Shown here: one piece after another, positions 33,972-44,515 of the stretch | How positions within the stretch are numbered: position 1 is the stretch's first letter | How the letters are laid out: each line of letters begins with the position of its first letter | Notes under the pieces: generated by a model | Databases searched by the model: none | Told to the model about the DNA's origin: nothing | What the model saw: the letters and a program-made list of their open reading frames with translations, nothing else | Translations under genes and position numbers: made by a program | Assembly (NCBI GenBank): GCA_001662425.1 | Contig: BDDC01000068.1 | Coordinates: 47,633 to 111,632, forward strand | Length of the DNA: 64,000 nucleotides | Reading direction: 5' to 3' | Origin: Chlamydomonas sphaeroides | Taxonomy: Eukaryota; Chlorophyta; Chlorophyceae; Chlamydomonadales; Chlamydomonadaceae

Positions 33972-36218
33972 CTACGCGCGCCGGCGCGTGCTGCCGCCGG
34001 CGTGCGGCGGCGGCGGCGGCTGGTGGGCGCTTGGCGGCAGGGGCAGCAGGCCCGCGGGCCGCAGCTGGTTGATGTAGGTGTAGGTGGAGGCGGCGATGAA
34101 GAGCGCGCGGTACCTGCAGGCCCACGGCCGGCAGCGGGCGCGCAGGCCGGGCGTCGGGCGCTCTGCGTGGCGCGTTGGCTTGTTGGGCGCTGCGCACCCC
34201 ACGTAAGCCCCCTGCCGCATGTAACCCAGCGACACGCGCGCGTGCTCCTCCTGCCCCGGCCGCGGCCCCGACACCCAACCCGGGCCTGCGCGCCCACGGG
34301 CCTGCGCACCCCAGCCCGCCGCAGCCGCGGCTCCCTGCCCTGCCCACCACACGAGCTGGCTCCAGTGGCACGCCATGGCGCGCACCGCTGTACCCGGGCC
34401 GGCCCCTCCCAGCAGCACGTCGCCCCGCCTCATGGCCGCCAGCGGCGCCAGCAGCCACGCGCCCAGCGGGCCGCTGAACTTGAGCGCCAGCGGGTGCGTC
34501 ACCTGCCCGCCGTGCAGGGGCGTGGCAGAGCAGGGAGGCGTGGGGCAAGGAGGGGCAGAGCTGGGCGGGGCAGGTAGGGAAGGCGGGGGCAGGAGGGGCA
34601 AGGGCCGCGCGACAGCAAGCGCGCTGCAGGGAGCGGCCAGAGGCGGGGGGGGCTGACAAGGGGAGGGGCTGGCAGGGAACGGCCAGAGGGGCGATGTGCC
34701 GATAAGCTGGCGAGCAGCAGCCTGCAGCGAGCTGCCCGCGTGTAGCGCGCACCAGGCTCCAGCAGGGGGCCCCACCCCACCAGGTAAAGCACCCTGCAGC
34801 CGCCGCCGTCGCCTGCGCCTCCACCGCGGCTGCTGGCCCCGCCGCTCGCCTCCTCGAGCATTTGCCTGCGCGCGGTGGTACCCGGCACGGGCGCAGGCTC
34901 GCACACAGAGGCCCCAGACGCTCGTCTCGGGCATCGATTGCACGCACACGAAGAAGGCCATCGCACACGAGGGCCAGCTCCTCGTCCATCGTGAAACCAT
35001 CACGACGTCAGGACCGCCGCGCGCAGGCTTGGCGCCCGCAAGCCGCTGCAGCCGCCGCACCCGCCGCTCAGCGGCCCCAGCCCCTCCTCGGCGCTGCCCT
35101 TTCCCCTGCACCCCTTTCCCTCGCACCCCTTTCCCCTGCACCCCTTTCCCCTGCACCCCTTTCCCCTGCACCCCTTTCCCCTGCACCCCTCGCACCTCAC
35201 GGCCGCATGGATGCTGACGTGGTTGGGGTGGCCCGACACGCCGCCGCCGTCAAACGTCACCAGCTGCAGGCAGAGGCGGGATGTGCCAGGGGCGAGGCGG
35301 GGAGAGGGGAGAGGGGAAAGGCAAGCGCAGGGTGGCACAAGATGAGCTGGAGGAGGAGCTGGCTTGGACAACGAAGGGGAGGGGCAGGACAGCACCCCAG
35401 CTCATACGATCAGGTGCGTGGGCTTGTGCGGAGTTTGAGCCGCCTGCGCTCGGGTGGTGCCGGCAGGTACTGAGGCGGTGTCCCTGCGGGTGCGGTGGCG
35501 CACGTAGGCCGCACCTCGTCCGGCTGGAGGGCCGTCAGCGCTGTCAGCACGTGCTGTCGCACAGCAGCGGCGTCCCAGGCGTGGAAGCCGTCCTGGGCGG
35601 GGACCAGGAGGGTGGGTGGCGGTGGCCGATGTGTTTGTGTGCGCGCTGGCCCAACATGCTCTGTCGTTACGGCAGCTCAAGTGGTCGGCGGTGGCGTGGC
35701 GTGCAGCCGCCTTGCCTGGAGAGCGGGGTCATCGACGATCGTCACGTGCTTCGCAGGTATCTACGAAGGAAAGAGAGGTGGGGTGAGGGCGCCTGGGGTT
35801 GCACTGAGGCTGCAGCGGGCATGTGAAGCGGCAGAAATGCGGCAGCGACCGGACCTGGAAGACGGCGCAAGCCCGCAGGAGCTCCTGTCGACGGATCGTG
35901 CCCAGGCCGTCGGCATTGCCTGCGCCCAGAGGTTTGAGTGACACACAAGGGCGAGGGGTTTCGTGAGAGCTAGCTGCGCGTTGGCGGGTAGCACGTTAGG
36001 CACGCACCCGTCGACAGGCAGAGCACGTGCACCTGGGAGCCGCTCCGAGACGCGTGGCTCAAGTAGTTGGCAAAGAACAGCGACTCGTCATCCGGGTGCG
36101 CTATCACGAGCAGCGCTATGCTCGCTGAGCGGTGTGCGCATGCGAGCGTTTTTTTGTGCCAGCACCATGACGCGAATGCGATCAGCAACGTTATAGGCAC
36201 TAGATGCGCGGGGGACAT
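33972..36218 (-). CDS. PIGL: PIG-L: N-acetylglucosaminyl-phosphatidylinositol de-N-acetylase
   Basis: Eight exons: 36218-36008, 35919-35855, 35748-35716, 35592-35515, 35263-35196, 34865-34781, 34502-34348, 34113-33972; 278 residues, normal for the family. PIG-L removes the acetyl group from GlcNAc-PI in the second step of GPI-anchor synthesis on the ER. A membrane segment lies at about 5-20, followed by the metal-binding AHPDDE (40-45), CLSTGNADGLG, VTIVDDPALQDGF, and VTFDGGGVSGHPNH (131-144) with the second metal-binding HxxH. C-terminal features follow (LALKFSGPLGAWLL; AMACHWSQLVWYR; STYTYINQLRP). Intron 3 is GC-AG, and intron 5 carries a 15-bp minisatellite. The start was chosen as the Met just before the membrane helix. 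The tail after the family domain is Pro/His-rich. Confidence 0.93.
35097..35186. repeat. 15-bp minisatellite in PIG-L intron 5
   Basis: Six head-to-tail copies of CCCTTTCCCCTGCAC (second copy slightly changed) start right beside the exon 5 donor. On the gene strand each unit reads GTGCAGGGGAAAGGG. Confidence 0.95.
35593..35715 (-). other. GC-AG intron 3 of PIG-L
   Basis: The donor is CTCCAG|GCAAGG and the acceptor CGCCCAG|GACGGC. Phase-0 splicing gives VDDPALQ-DGFHAWD, which fits the family. No in-frame GT donor exists before the next stop. Confidence 0.75.
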
Positions 36219-36494
36219 TGTTCGGGCGTCGGGATGCAGCAAGAGCCGAACTGCAATTGGCGAAAGAAGCCTTCCGACTTTTGCGCTCCGCTCGCCCCCT
36301 CGCCATACGCGCATCTCCGTTTGATACATTCTCAGGCATTACTCAACACGCACGCCAGAACTGCGCAGACTGCCCTAGCGACTAGGCTTATCCTCGCACG
36401 AATTGCAGCTTTGTCCTCTCGCCGGAGAGTTTGATGCGCCCCGCACTCGACTTGTCATAGCACGACGCTGCCCGGCGCGCCGCTTTGAGCAGCT
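36219..36494. promoter_or_regulatory. 276-bp spacer between divergent PIG-L and OPR-type genes
   Basis: Both start codons flank this short stretch, so it probably holds both promoters. No clear core element was recognised. Confidence 0.4.
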
Positions 36495-39400
36495 ATGCGG
36501 GCGGTTCCAGACACCCGGCGGTGCGCTGCCGGCGCAGCTGAGTCTCACTGCACAACCAGCGCGACGGGTGTGCCGCACGTCGGACGCTTGAGGGTGTCGG
36601 TGCGGTGTCAAGCCAAGCTTGTGGGACGTGATGTGGGCCGACCGAGGACTCCGAAGCGCGTGCGGCCCGGACCCGGTGGCCTGATATCTCTTGAAAAGGT
36701 GGGCTGGGCTCATCGCCTCGAGGGCAAGCAGCCTGCCATGGGGCATGTTTGAAGTATGACTCCCCCCGCGCATAACACTCGCCCCCTGCCGTTCCCCGCT
36801 GCCCCGCCCCCGTCCCTGCCACGGCCCGCTCAGGTGACCGCCCCCGTTCCCTTCACTTCCGGCGCCAACCCGCGCGACCTCGCCGCGGAGCTGCACGGCC
36901 TGTCGCCGCTGTGTGCGCAGAAGAAGCTCACGCTCAGCATCAAATCCGCGCGCACACTCTCCGACTTTGCGTCCATCATCGTCGCCGGCGGCCGCCTCAT
37001 CGACTCCATATGCCTCGTGGCCATCCTGGCGGGCCTTCCACGGGCCGTGCAGCGCTCCGCGCTGCCCGTCGTCACGCCCGCGCCATCCTCGTCCTCGTCC
37101 CCTTCGCCAACCACCGCCGCCGCCTCTGGCCGCGCGACGCTGCAGCTGTCGGAGCACGAGGCCCGCGAGCTCATCGTCGTGACAAACCGCGTCGTTGACC
37201 TGGTACAGCTCCGACTGCGCGAGTTTGACTCGCACGGCCTGGTCACCGTGGCCGTGGGCCTGGCCAAGCTGGGCGCCTTCGTGGCCGTGGACCCCGCCAT
37301 CTTCCGGTCGCTCCTGGCGGCGGTGGAGCCACGGCTGTCGGGGCTGCCCACCAAGTCCCTGGCCAACCTGATGTGGGCGGTGAGCCGGGATGCCTGGCCA
37401 CGCGGGTTCTGCGGCGCGTGCGCCCGCAACCCATCCCGGGTTCCCGGGCTCCGCTGCAATGCCCACGCCCTACCCTGCCGACCCAACCCTCCCGCCCCCC
37501 AACCTGTTCTCCCCCAGCTGGCCACCGCGGGCGTGCAGCCGTGCGGCTCGTGGCTGTCGGCCTACTACGGCTCCGTGGAGCGGCAGCTGGACGCCTTCAG
37601 CGGCCCCGACCTGGCCAACCTGCTGTGGGGGCTGGCCAAGTTCGACCTCATGCCCGAGGTGCGGTGGAGCGGCCCTCTGGCACCGAGCGCTGGCTGGCCG
37701 CCTGGGTGAAGCCGTGTGGTTGCGTGCGCGCTGCACCGAGGGACCGCCAGCGCCCAGCAGCTGCATTCCTGCAGCCCCTCCAACCCCCAACCTCCAACCC
37801 CCAACCTCCAACCGCCCCGTTCAGGTGTGGCTCATGGACCAGCTGGCCTCCGCCAGCCTGGCGCAGCTGCGGCGCACCCACTGCGCCGCCGACGGCGCCA
37901 CGCTGCTGACGGTGCTGGCTCGCTACCACGCGGCCTACAACTACCGGCTGCCGGAGGAGGCGCTGGCGGGCTTCCTGGCGGCGCTGCAGCCGGGGCTGCG
38001 CGCGGCGGCGGCGAGCGACATGGTCGCCATCGTGCACTCGGTGAGGGCGAGCAGCCGAGGAAGGCAGGGAGGCAGGCCCTGGGCTGGCTTGTTTGCGTCC
38101 TGGTCCTTGACGCCTGTAGCGGCGGATGACGACGCAGCTGACAGAGCCAGCGGGGGCTGTGCGTCGCTGCCAGGCTTCGTCTTCCCGTGGCCCGCGGCCG
38201 CCTCATCCCGTGCCTGCGTGTTGCCCCGCCCCCCTGCGCCAGGCGGTGTGCATGTCTTACATGCCGCCCCGGCCCTTCATGCTCGACCTCTACGTCGTGC
38301 TGTTGGACCGGCTCAGCCCCAACACCGCCGCCGCCGCCGCGGCCGTGGCCGGCAGCGTCAGCGGCGCCGCGAGCCCCGGCGGCGCCGCCGACGGGCAAGG
38401 CAGCGGCGCCAGCTCCCTGGCGGGCGGCGCGTCGGCCGCCGGCTCGGGCGCCGGGCTGTCGTACTCTGACTTCTCGCGGCTGCTGTGGTCGCTGTCGCGC
38501 GTGGACTGCACGCCACCGCGCAGGTGGGGGCAGCCCCGGGGGACTCAGCCCAGGCAGCAGCGGGGCACGTTCGAAGCCGAGGTTGCGGCGACGCTGGCGG
38601 CGCTCGACCCGTCCCGGAGAAGAAATGATTGGACGTTCCTCCCATCGCACGGCCGTGACCCTGGCCCTGACTGTGCCCTGCCTCCCCACCGCTCTCTCCA
38701 CCCGTGCCCCTCAGCTGGCTGCGCGAGTTTGTGGAGGTGGCCACGCCCAAGCTGCCGCACCTGCGCCACCGCGCGCTCAGCGAGCTCATCTGGGCGCTGG
38801 CGTGCTGGGACGCCCGCCCCTCGCCGCGCTTCCTCGCCGAGGTGCGTCCACCGCCGCCACCCCCTCCTCTGGCTTGGCCCCACTCCTGAAACGCTGAGGG
38901 ACGCCCTCAGCGACGTCTGCTCTCAGCCCGACCCTTGCCCTCGCTTGCCTCGGCCGCCCGAAACCCTTCCCGCCCCTGTCTCCACCCTCGCGCCTCCCCA
39001 GTTCTACCGCGCCTCCGCCCGGCGGCTGCCCGACTACCCGCCCAGCTGCATCGCCGATACGCTCACGGCGCTGGCCAAGATGGGCTGCCGCGCTCCCGCC
39101 GGCTGGCTGGGCGGCATGCTGCGGGCCTTCTGCAGCCAGCTGCCGGCGGCGGGCAGCCACGAGCTGGTGGCGGTGCTGGAGGGCGTGGTGGAGGTGGGGC
39201 CGGGGGAAAGGGAGGGCCTGGGAGGGTGAGAGGGGTCAGGGTACGTGTCGTTTGTCGGCGGGCAGCCACAAGCTGGTGGCGGTGGTTTAGGCCGTGGTGG
39301 GGTTTGGGTTGGGGCCGTGGAGGGGGGAGGAAAGGGTTGAGGGAAGGAAGCATGGGAAGGAGGACGGTGGCGCTGGGGCATCCGCGACGGCCGCCCCTTC

Positions 39401-40197
39401 CCTCCCCCTGCTCCCCTCCCTCCCGTGTGTGTGTGTGCGTGCGTAGGTGTGCGACGACCAGCACCGGCCCTGGCTGGCGGCGCCCACCGCCCGCCGCGCG
39501 CTGCAGCTCATTGCCGACACCGCCGCCTCTAAGTTCTCCGTCTACGACTCGCTTTCGGTGCGCCTGCGTTCCCGTTGACGTTGCATGCGCGCAGCGTAGT
39601 GGGCCCCTCCCCCGCGCTGCCGGCTGGCGGCCGCCCGGCACTGGGGTGCCGTACCTCGTACCTCGTACCGTGGTGGCCCGACCCGCCCTCCTTGCCCCCC
39701 TGCTGGCCCTCTGCCGCCCGCAGCACGCCCGGCTGGTGCTGGCGCTCGCCCGCGCCAACTACTGCCCGGGCACTGCCTGGCTGCTGCAGCAGCAGGTGAG
39801 GGCCGATGCTGCGGCAGCCCGCTGTCACGCTGCCAGGAGCCCCGTCCAAGGGCCACATGGGTCACTCGGCCCTCGCGCACCCCTCTGCTCCACATGGGCC
39901 GCCGCCGCAGCTCACCGTGGCACGCCGCACGTTCGTCCGCACGGGGCCCTCGCTCACCCCTGCCCTGCCTCGCTTGCAGTCTCACGCACGGAACCCGTCC
40001 CTGGCCCTCCTCGTCCCCCGTCCCCCGTCCCTCAGGCGAGCCTGGCCAGCGCCTGGTCCTCCGGCGGCGCCGACATTGACAACGCCACCGCCGCCGGCCT
40101 GGCGCGCGCCTACAGCCAGTGGGATGTGGAGCTGGACAGTGCGCTTGCGGCGGAGCTGGGGCTCACCATTGTGGCGCCGGGGGCCGTGGCTGAGTGA
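36495..40197 (+). CDS. OPR/FASTK-type helical-repeat protein, probably organelle RNA-binding
   Basis: Ten exons: 36495-36698, 36834-37379, 37518-37658, 37825-38040, 38243-38523, 38715-38841, 39002-39193, 39447-39557, 39724-39795, 40036-40197; 683 residues. The first exon is Arg/Ala/Ser-rich with almost no acidic residues, like a chloroplast or mitochondrial presequence. Repeats then recur about every 40 residues around a core such as SLANLMWAVS, DLANLLWGLAKF, DFSRLLWSLSRV, ALSELIWALACW and CIADTLTALAKMG. This LxxLLWxLAK core is typical of octotricopeptide repeat (OPR) and FAST-kinase-like proteins, which in algae mature or translate single organelle transcripts. No RAP domain is seen at the C-terminus. 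Its RNA target cannot be read from sequence. The upstream exon rests on splice fit (LISLEK|VTAPVPF, phase 0); the alternative start is ATG 36756. Confidence 0.8.
38593..38634 (+). repeat. 42-bp dispersed repeat, copy 1
   Basis: It is identical over 42 bases to 40295-40336 and contains CCGGAGAAGAAATGATTGG. This copy lies in intron 5 of the OPR-type gene. Confidence 0.95.
39427..39446. repeat. (GT)n-rich run before an exon
   Basis: GTGTGTGTGTGCGTGCG lies at the 3' end of intron 7 of the OPR-type gene, in place of a normal pyrimidine tract before the TAG acceptor. Confidence 0.8.
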
Positions 40198-41698
40198 GGC
40201 GGCCCGTGGGTCGGCGGCACGGTGCACGGCCCGCGTGTGGCGTGCGCCTGGCGCAGGCGCTCGCCGTTGTAGCCGACGCGGCCATTCTCGCCGTGCTGGC
40301 GGCGCTCGACCCGTCCCGGAGAAGAAATGATTGGACACACACTGGAACACGGCGTCGGGGGCGGCCGCAGCGTGCTGAGCGGTGTGAGGTCCGCTTCAAA
40401 GGTTGCCTGGCCCTGGGTTGCTTGGCACGCCACAATTCGGCGCAGCGGGCGGCCGGCGGCCAGGGCTGGCGCTGGGTGAACGAACCGGCGGGCCACCTCC
40501 CGAAGGGCTACGATGCGCTGCTCTGACATGGCAGGTGCCAAGGCGCTTGCTGAGGGCACCGGCCGGTGCAGCCGCTGGAGCGCTGCCATGGCGGCTGGCT
40601 GTGTCCGCTCTTCGGTATGCAGGGGCATGAGGGAAGTGGCCGGGGGGTGGCGGAAGCAGGGCTGGGTACCGCGGGCTGGGGTTGGGGGTGGAGCGCTGTG
40701 CTGCGCGCTCGCTGATTGGAACTGGAACGAAGACACTCGAGAGACCGCGGCTGCGTTGGCTGTGCTGGGGGACTTTGATCCCAATTCCCGAACCGAGTGA
40801 CGCCGCGGCCGGGGCCGGCGCCCGAAGGCCGCTTGCGGCGCACGCCGACGCGCGTGTGGTCCGGCCCTGTCCTGCGGCGCTGAGCGCTGTGAGCAGACGA
40901 TTGCATTGCACAACAATGTATCGGTTGGTGTTTGCATGTAGCGGGTAGATGGCATGCCGCGACACGCGCAAGGGCGGCGAGGCCCCGGCCAGGCTGGGCC
41001 TTGCGTGCCCCTAGAGCGGCCTCGGCCCTTGGGCTGAACCCTATTCGCTGTGCCAGGCTTCTCAGTCTGGGCGTTGTGTGCTGCTACTGCGCGCGGCTGG
41101 CGGCTGCACCAGCGGCGCCGTTTCAGGGGCTTTTCCGGCACGGTTTGCGCGTTATTGCGGCTTCGGGTCGTTGGCAGCGCGTTGCATGTCCTGGCTGCGG
41201 CGTGGTTTGATTGCTTGTATTTGAGGTCATGCATGGGCGGCGGTTGTTTCATGTAGCGGCTACCGGCATCTAGGCGACGCGAAGCAGCTGGCGGCGGCAA
41301 TTTGGGGTTGGGTGCACTTCGTAGCTATCGTGTTTTGGGGGGCCCGGCAGCACGGTGATGCGTCGATTTTGCAGTCACTCAGTAGCGCATCACATCAATG
41401 TGCCCTTTTTGCAGCGTTGCTTGCCTGAAGCACGCATGTAACCCGGTTGCCGCTGCGTGCCGGGCACCGAGCTGACTCGACGATGAGCCAGCGACGCCGG
41501 CCGTGATCACACCCTGGGAGCGGCCGACACGCCACCGCTGCTTGACCCGCAGCCGTCACCCAGGCAGCACGGCTGTAGCCCTCCGACCGGCCTCGATCAC
41601 AACACGCCTGCGGAGGGCCGTAGCCAGCTCGCCTAGGACGAGACGAACGCAGCGCCAGGCAGCGGGCGCCGACCCGACCGCCCAGCGCGCGGCGAGGC
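40198..41698. other. Gene-free stretch with second copy of the 42-bp repeat
   Basis: No exon chain is supported on either strand. It holds the 3' UTR of the OPR-type gene, the repeat at 40295-40336 and the promoter of the secretory-protein gene. Confidence 0.5.
40295..40336 (+). repeat. 42-bp dispersed repeat, copy 2
   Basis: A perfect match to 38593-38634, about 100 bases after the stop codon of the OPR-type gene. Flanking bases differ except for weak similarity upstream (AGCCGA..GCGG). Confidence 0.95.
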
Positions 41699-44515
41699 AT
41701 GCCGCCACCCCGCCAACCGACCCGCGCGCTTCCGCCCAGCAGCGCAACCGTGCGAGGGCTAGAGCTGCTGCTGCCCTTCATCTTGCTCCAGCTCCTCCTT
41801 GCGCCCGGCTGCAGCGCCCTGTGCACGGCGGCACCCAATTCAGTAACAGCAGGGCCTCCGGCACAGCGCCCGAGGGCACCCCTGCCTGCTGCCGCCCCAG
41901 CCCCGGTGCCAGCCGCAGCCCCAGCGCCGGCCAACCCTGGCCCTGGGCCCGGGCCCGCAATGCGCCGCCTGCACCAGCTGCTACTCGCTGCCGGCTCCGG
42001 CCCCGCGCCCGCCTCCGACTTCTCCGACCTCGCAGCGCTGGGCGCGCCGGGGGCCGCCGCCGCCGGCCTGTCGGCCCTGGCAGCGCGCAACCCGGCCTTC
42101 GTCGGCGCTCTGGAGCGGGAGGCAGGCGGCATGATCATCCCTCAGGGCGGCTCGCTCGGGGATGCGAGCATCGGCCAAGACGTGGTGCCTCGCGGCCCGG
42201 GCTCTCAAGGGCGCGGAGGCGGAGGTGGGATGCCAGCAGCCGTCGGCGGCGGCGGCGGCACAGGGGCTGGAGGCGCGGGGCCAAGGGCGGCGCCGCGGCC
42301 GCAGGGCGGGCAGGTGCAGGCGCGGCAGGTGGCGCCGTCGAGTGATGACATGATGGGCCTGATCCTGGGGGACTCCCTGACCGCGTCGCTGCTCAGTCCT
42401 GGCATGATCGCATCCATGCAGCTGCAGCTGCAGCAGCAGGAACGGCCGGCGGCAGGCCAGGCGGCGGCGGCGCCAGCGCCGACACGCACTGGCGCGGCGG
42501 CGGCGCCAACGCGGACAGGCACACCGGCGGCGGCTGGGCGCGCTGGCGGCGGTGGCGGCACGCCGGGCTCAAGTGGGCAGGCGGTGGTGGAAGGGCTCCG
42601 GCAGCGCTGGTCGGACAGCTGGCAGGGCGCTGCGGCCGGCGGCGGCGGCAGCCTGAGCAGCTCGGGTGGCGGCGGTGACGGCAGCAGCGGCGCCAGTGGT
42701 CGGGGCAAGGCGGCGGCCGCGACCGGGCGGGGCTCGGGCGGTGCGCGAGGGGTTGCCGCTGGGGAAGCAGACACGGCCGCCGACGGCGGACCTAGCTCGG
42801 GTGACGTACTGCTGGCTCTGTACGATTTGTACCGCGGCAGCGGGGCGTACGGCAGCCCGGGCGGCGCTGGTACGGCAGCAGGGGCATCACCCGGCGCCGC
42901 CGGCGCGCTCACAGATGACGAGTACGACAGCGACACGTACGGCAGTACGATGCTGGGGCCGGCCGCTGCGGCGGCGGCGCCGGGGCTGCGCAGCGCAGCG
43001 CCGGGAGGCGGCGGCGGGGCCGCTGGCGGTGGCCAGGGCGGCGGCGGAAGCACGCCTGGCGGCGGTGGCGGCGGCGGCGCTCCCTTGACGGCGGCGGACG
43101 AGCAGTTTCCCTTCTGCCAGCCGCCGTACCTGCTGTGCGCCGACCGAGATCTAGTCACATTCCTGGGCGTCACCACGGACCAGGTATGGCAAGAGCCGTG
43201 GCCTGAACAACCGCGCGCCCCGGCCCGCAGCTGTGCCGACACCCGATGGCTAGCTCGGCCCGTGTGCCGCTGCCTGCCCGCTCTCTGTCCCATGCAACGG
43301 ACAGGTGGTCTTCACGCCCACGGTGCTGCAGTACGCGGGGATCGGCGCCATCGGCCAGGTGCGGCACGTGCATCACGGCATGACGGAGCGCTGCCGGCAC
43401 CCCCACCGGCACTCCCAGTCCCACGCCCCAGCCGGTCTACAGTGAACGCCACAGCCTTTGCGCCGGATGAGGCTCACGCGGCGACGCCCGCGCTCAGGCG
43501 CCTTCCTCCCTCGCTGCAGCTGCCCCAACCAGCCCCTATGCTAGACTCCACCCTCCTCGCCGTGCCCCCGCCCGCCGCCCCCCGCCTGCTGGCCGCCGCA
43601 GCGGGGCCTGACCACCACCACCCGGCCCAACCTGTACGACGGCACCCGCACCGACGCCCTCACGGCGCCCAGCAGCCTGCGCTTCTCCTCCAACGTTGGC
43701 CTCAACGCGCTCAACGGGGTGCTCAGCGAGTCGCTGCTGCTTGCGGTGAGGGTCGATGGGGCTGTCGAACCTGCACGCGTTCCTGTGGGGGCCCGAGGGC
43801 CGTCGAGGGCTGGCGGCTACGGGCGCTGGGCCCGCTGTCGGGCCACTGCGCCCTGGCCCATCATCTCAGGTCCCGCCTTGACTGGGCGGCGAATGGGCCC
43901 AGCGTGCCGCGCTGCCGCCTTGCCCCTCGCTGCGTAGTCGTCCGTACCAGAGTCATTTGGTTGAGAGCTCCTGCGCTGCCGTCCCCGGCAACGGGCCGCA
44001 GGGTCTGCGCGTCGACAAGGGGCCCAAGGGCCGTCTGCTGCCCAACTCCATCACCTGGACGGGGCTGCAGAACACGGGCACCTCCACCGTTGACCGCGTT
44101 GACTACAAGCCCAACCGGGTGATCACAGGTGCGCGGGCCCATGTCTTGAGCCGAGAGCTGTGACCCGGTGCCGTGTGCCGTGTGCCCCGCCAGTCCAGAT
44201 GCCGCCGGCGGTGCCGGGCTCGGTTGATTGGCGCGTTCTCGTCGTGTCTTCGCTCCAACGATTGGCGCCGCCCCTGCAGTCAAGCTAGCAGCTTCCCTCA
44301 CGTTCACTGTTACACGTCAGGCTTCAGTATTTCGATAGACAAGCAGCTTGCTGCCCCGCCTGCACGACCCGGGATCGCGCGCAGGCACGGGCCCCGGCTT
44401 TGCCGTTACTGCCGTCAACTTCGGCGTGCAAGGCAACTTCCTCATCCCAGGCGGCCTGGGCGCCACGTTCACACCGGGCGTGCCGGCGGCGGCCCCCGCC
44501 AACACGCCGCTGTGA
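41699..44515 (+). CDS. Secretory-pathway protein, Gly/Ala-rich, unrecognised
   Basis: Five exons: 41699-43183, 43305-43358, 43602-43745, 44002-44128, 44385-44515; 646 residues. A hydrophobic segment at about 21-40 (LELLLPFILLQLLLAPGCSA) after an Arg-containing start looks like a signal peptide with cleavage after the CSA. Residues 50-460 are Ala/Gly/Pro/Ser-rich. A more ordered C-terminal third begins at FPFCQPPYLLC and includes VVFTPTVLQYAGIGAIGQ, SLRFSSNVGLNALNGVL, LLPNSITWTGLQNTGTST and VTAVNFGVQGNFLIPGG. The pattern (signal peptide, flexible linker, beta-rich end) would suit an extracellular-matrix or wall protein, but I recognise no family. Frame is kept through all introns; undetected small exons in introns 2 and 3 are possible. 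Confidence 0.55.

Noticed and set aside
35097..35186. CRISPR-like array
   Set aside because: The units are 15 bp, directly adjacent and without spacers, inside a eukaryotic intron. This is a minisatellite.
39896..39960. Extra exon of the OPR-type gene (LTVARRTFVRTG)
   Set aside because: There is a usable acceptor but no donor in the required phase. Leaving it out keeps the frame.
40390..40800. Short minus-strand protein (SEQRIVALREVARRF)
   Set aside because: It reads somewhat like protein but overlaps open frames on the other strand and has no exon partners or recognisable domain.
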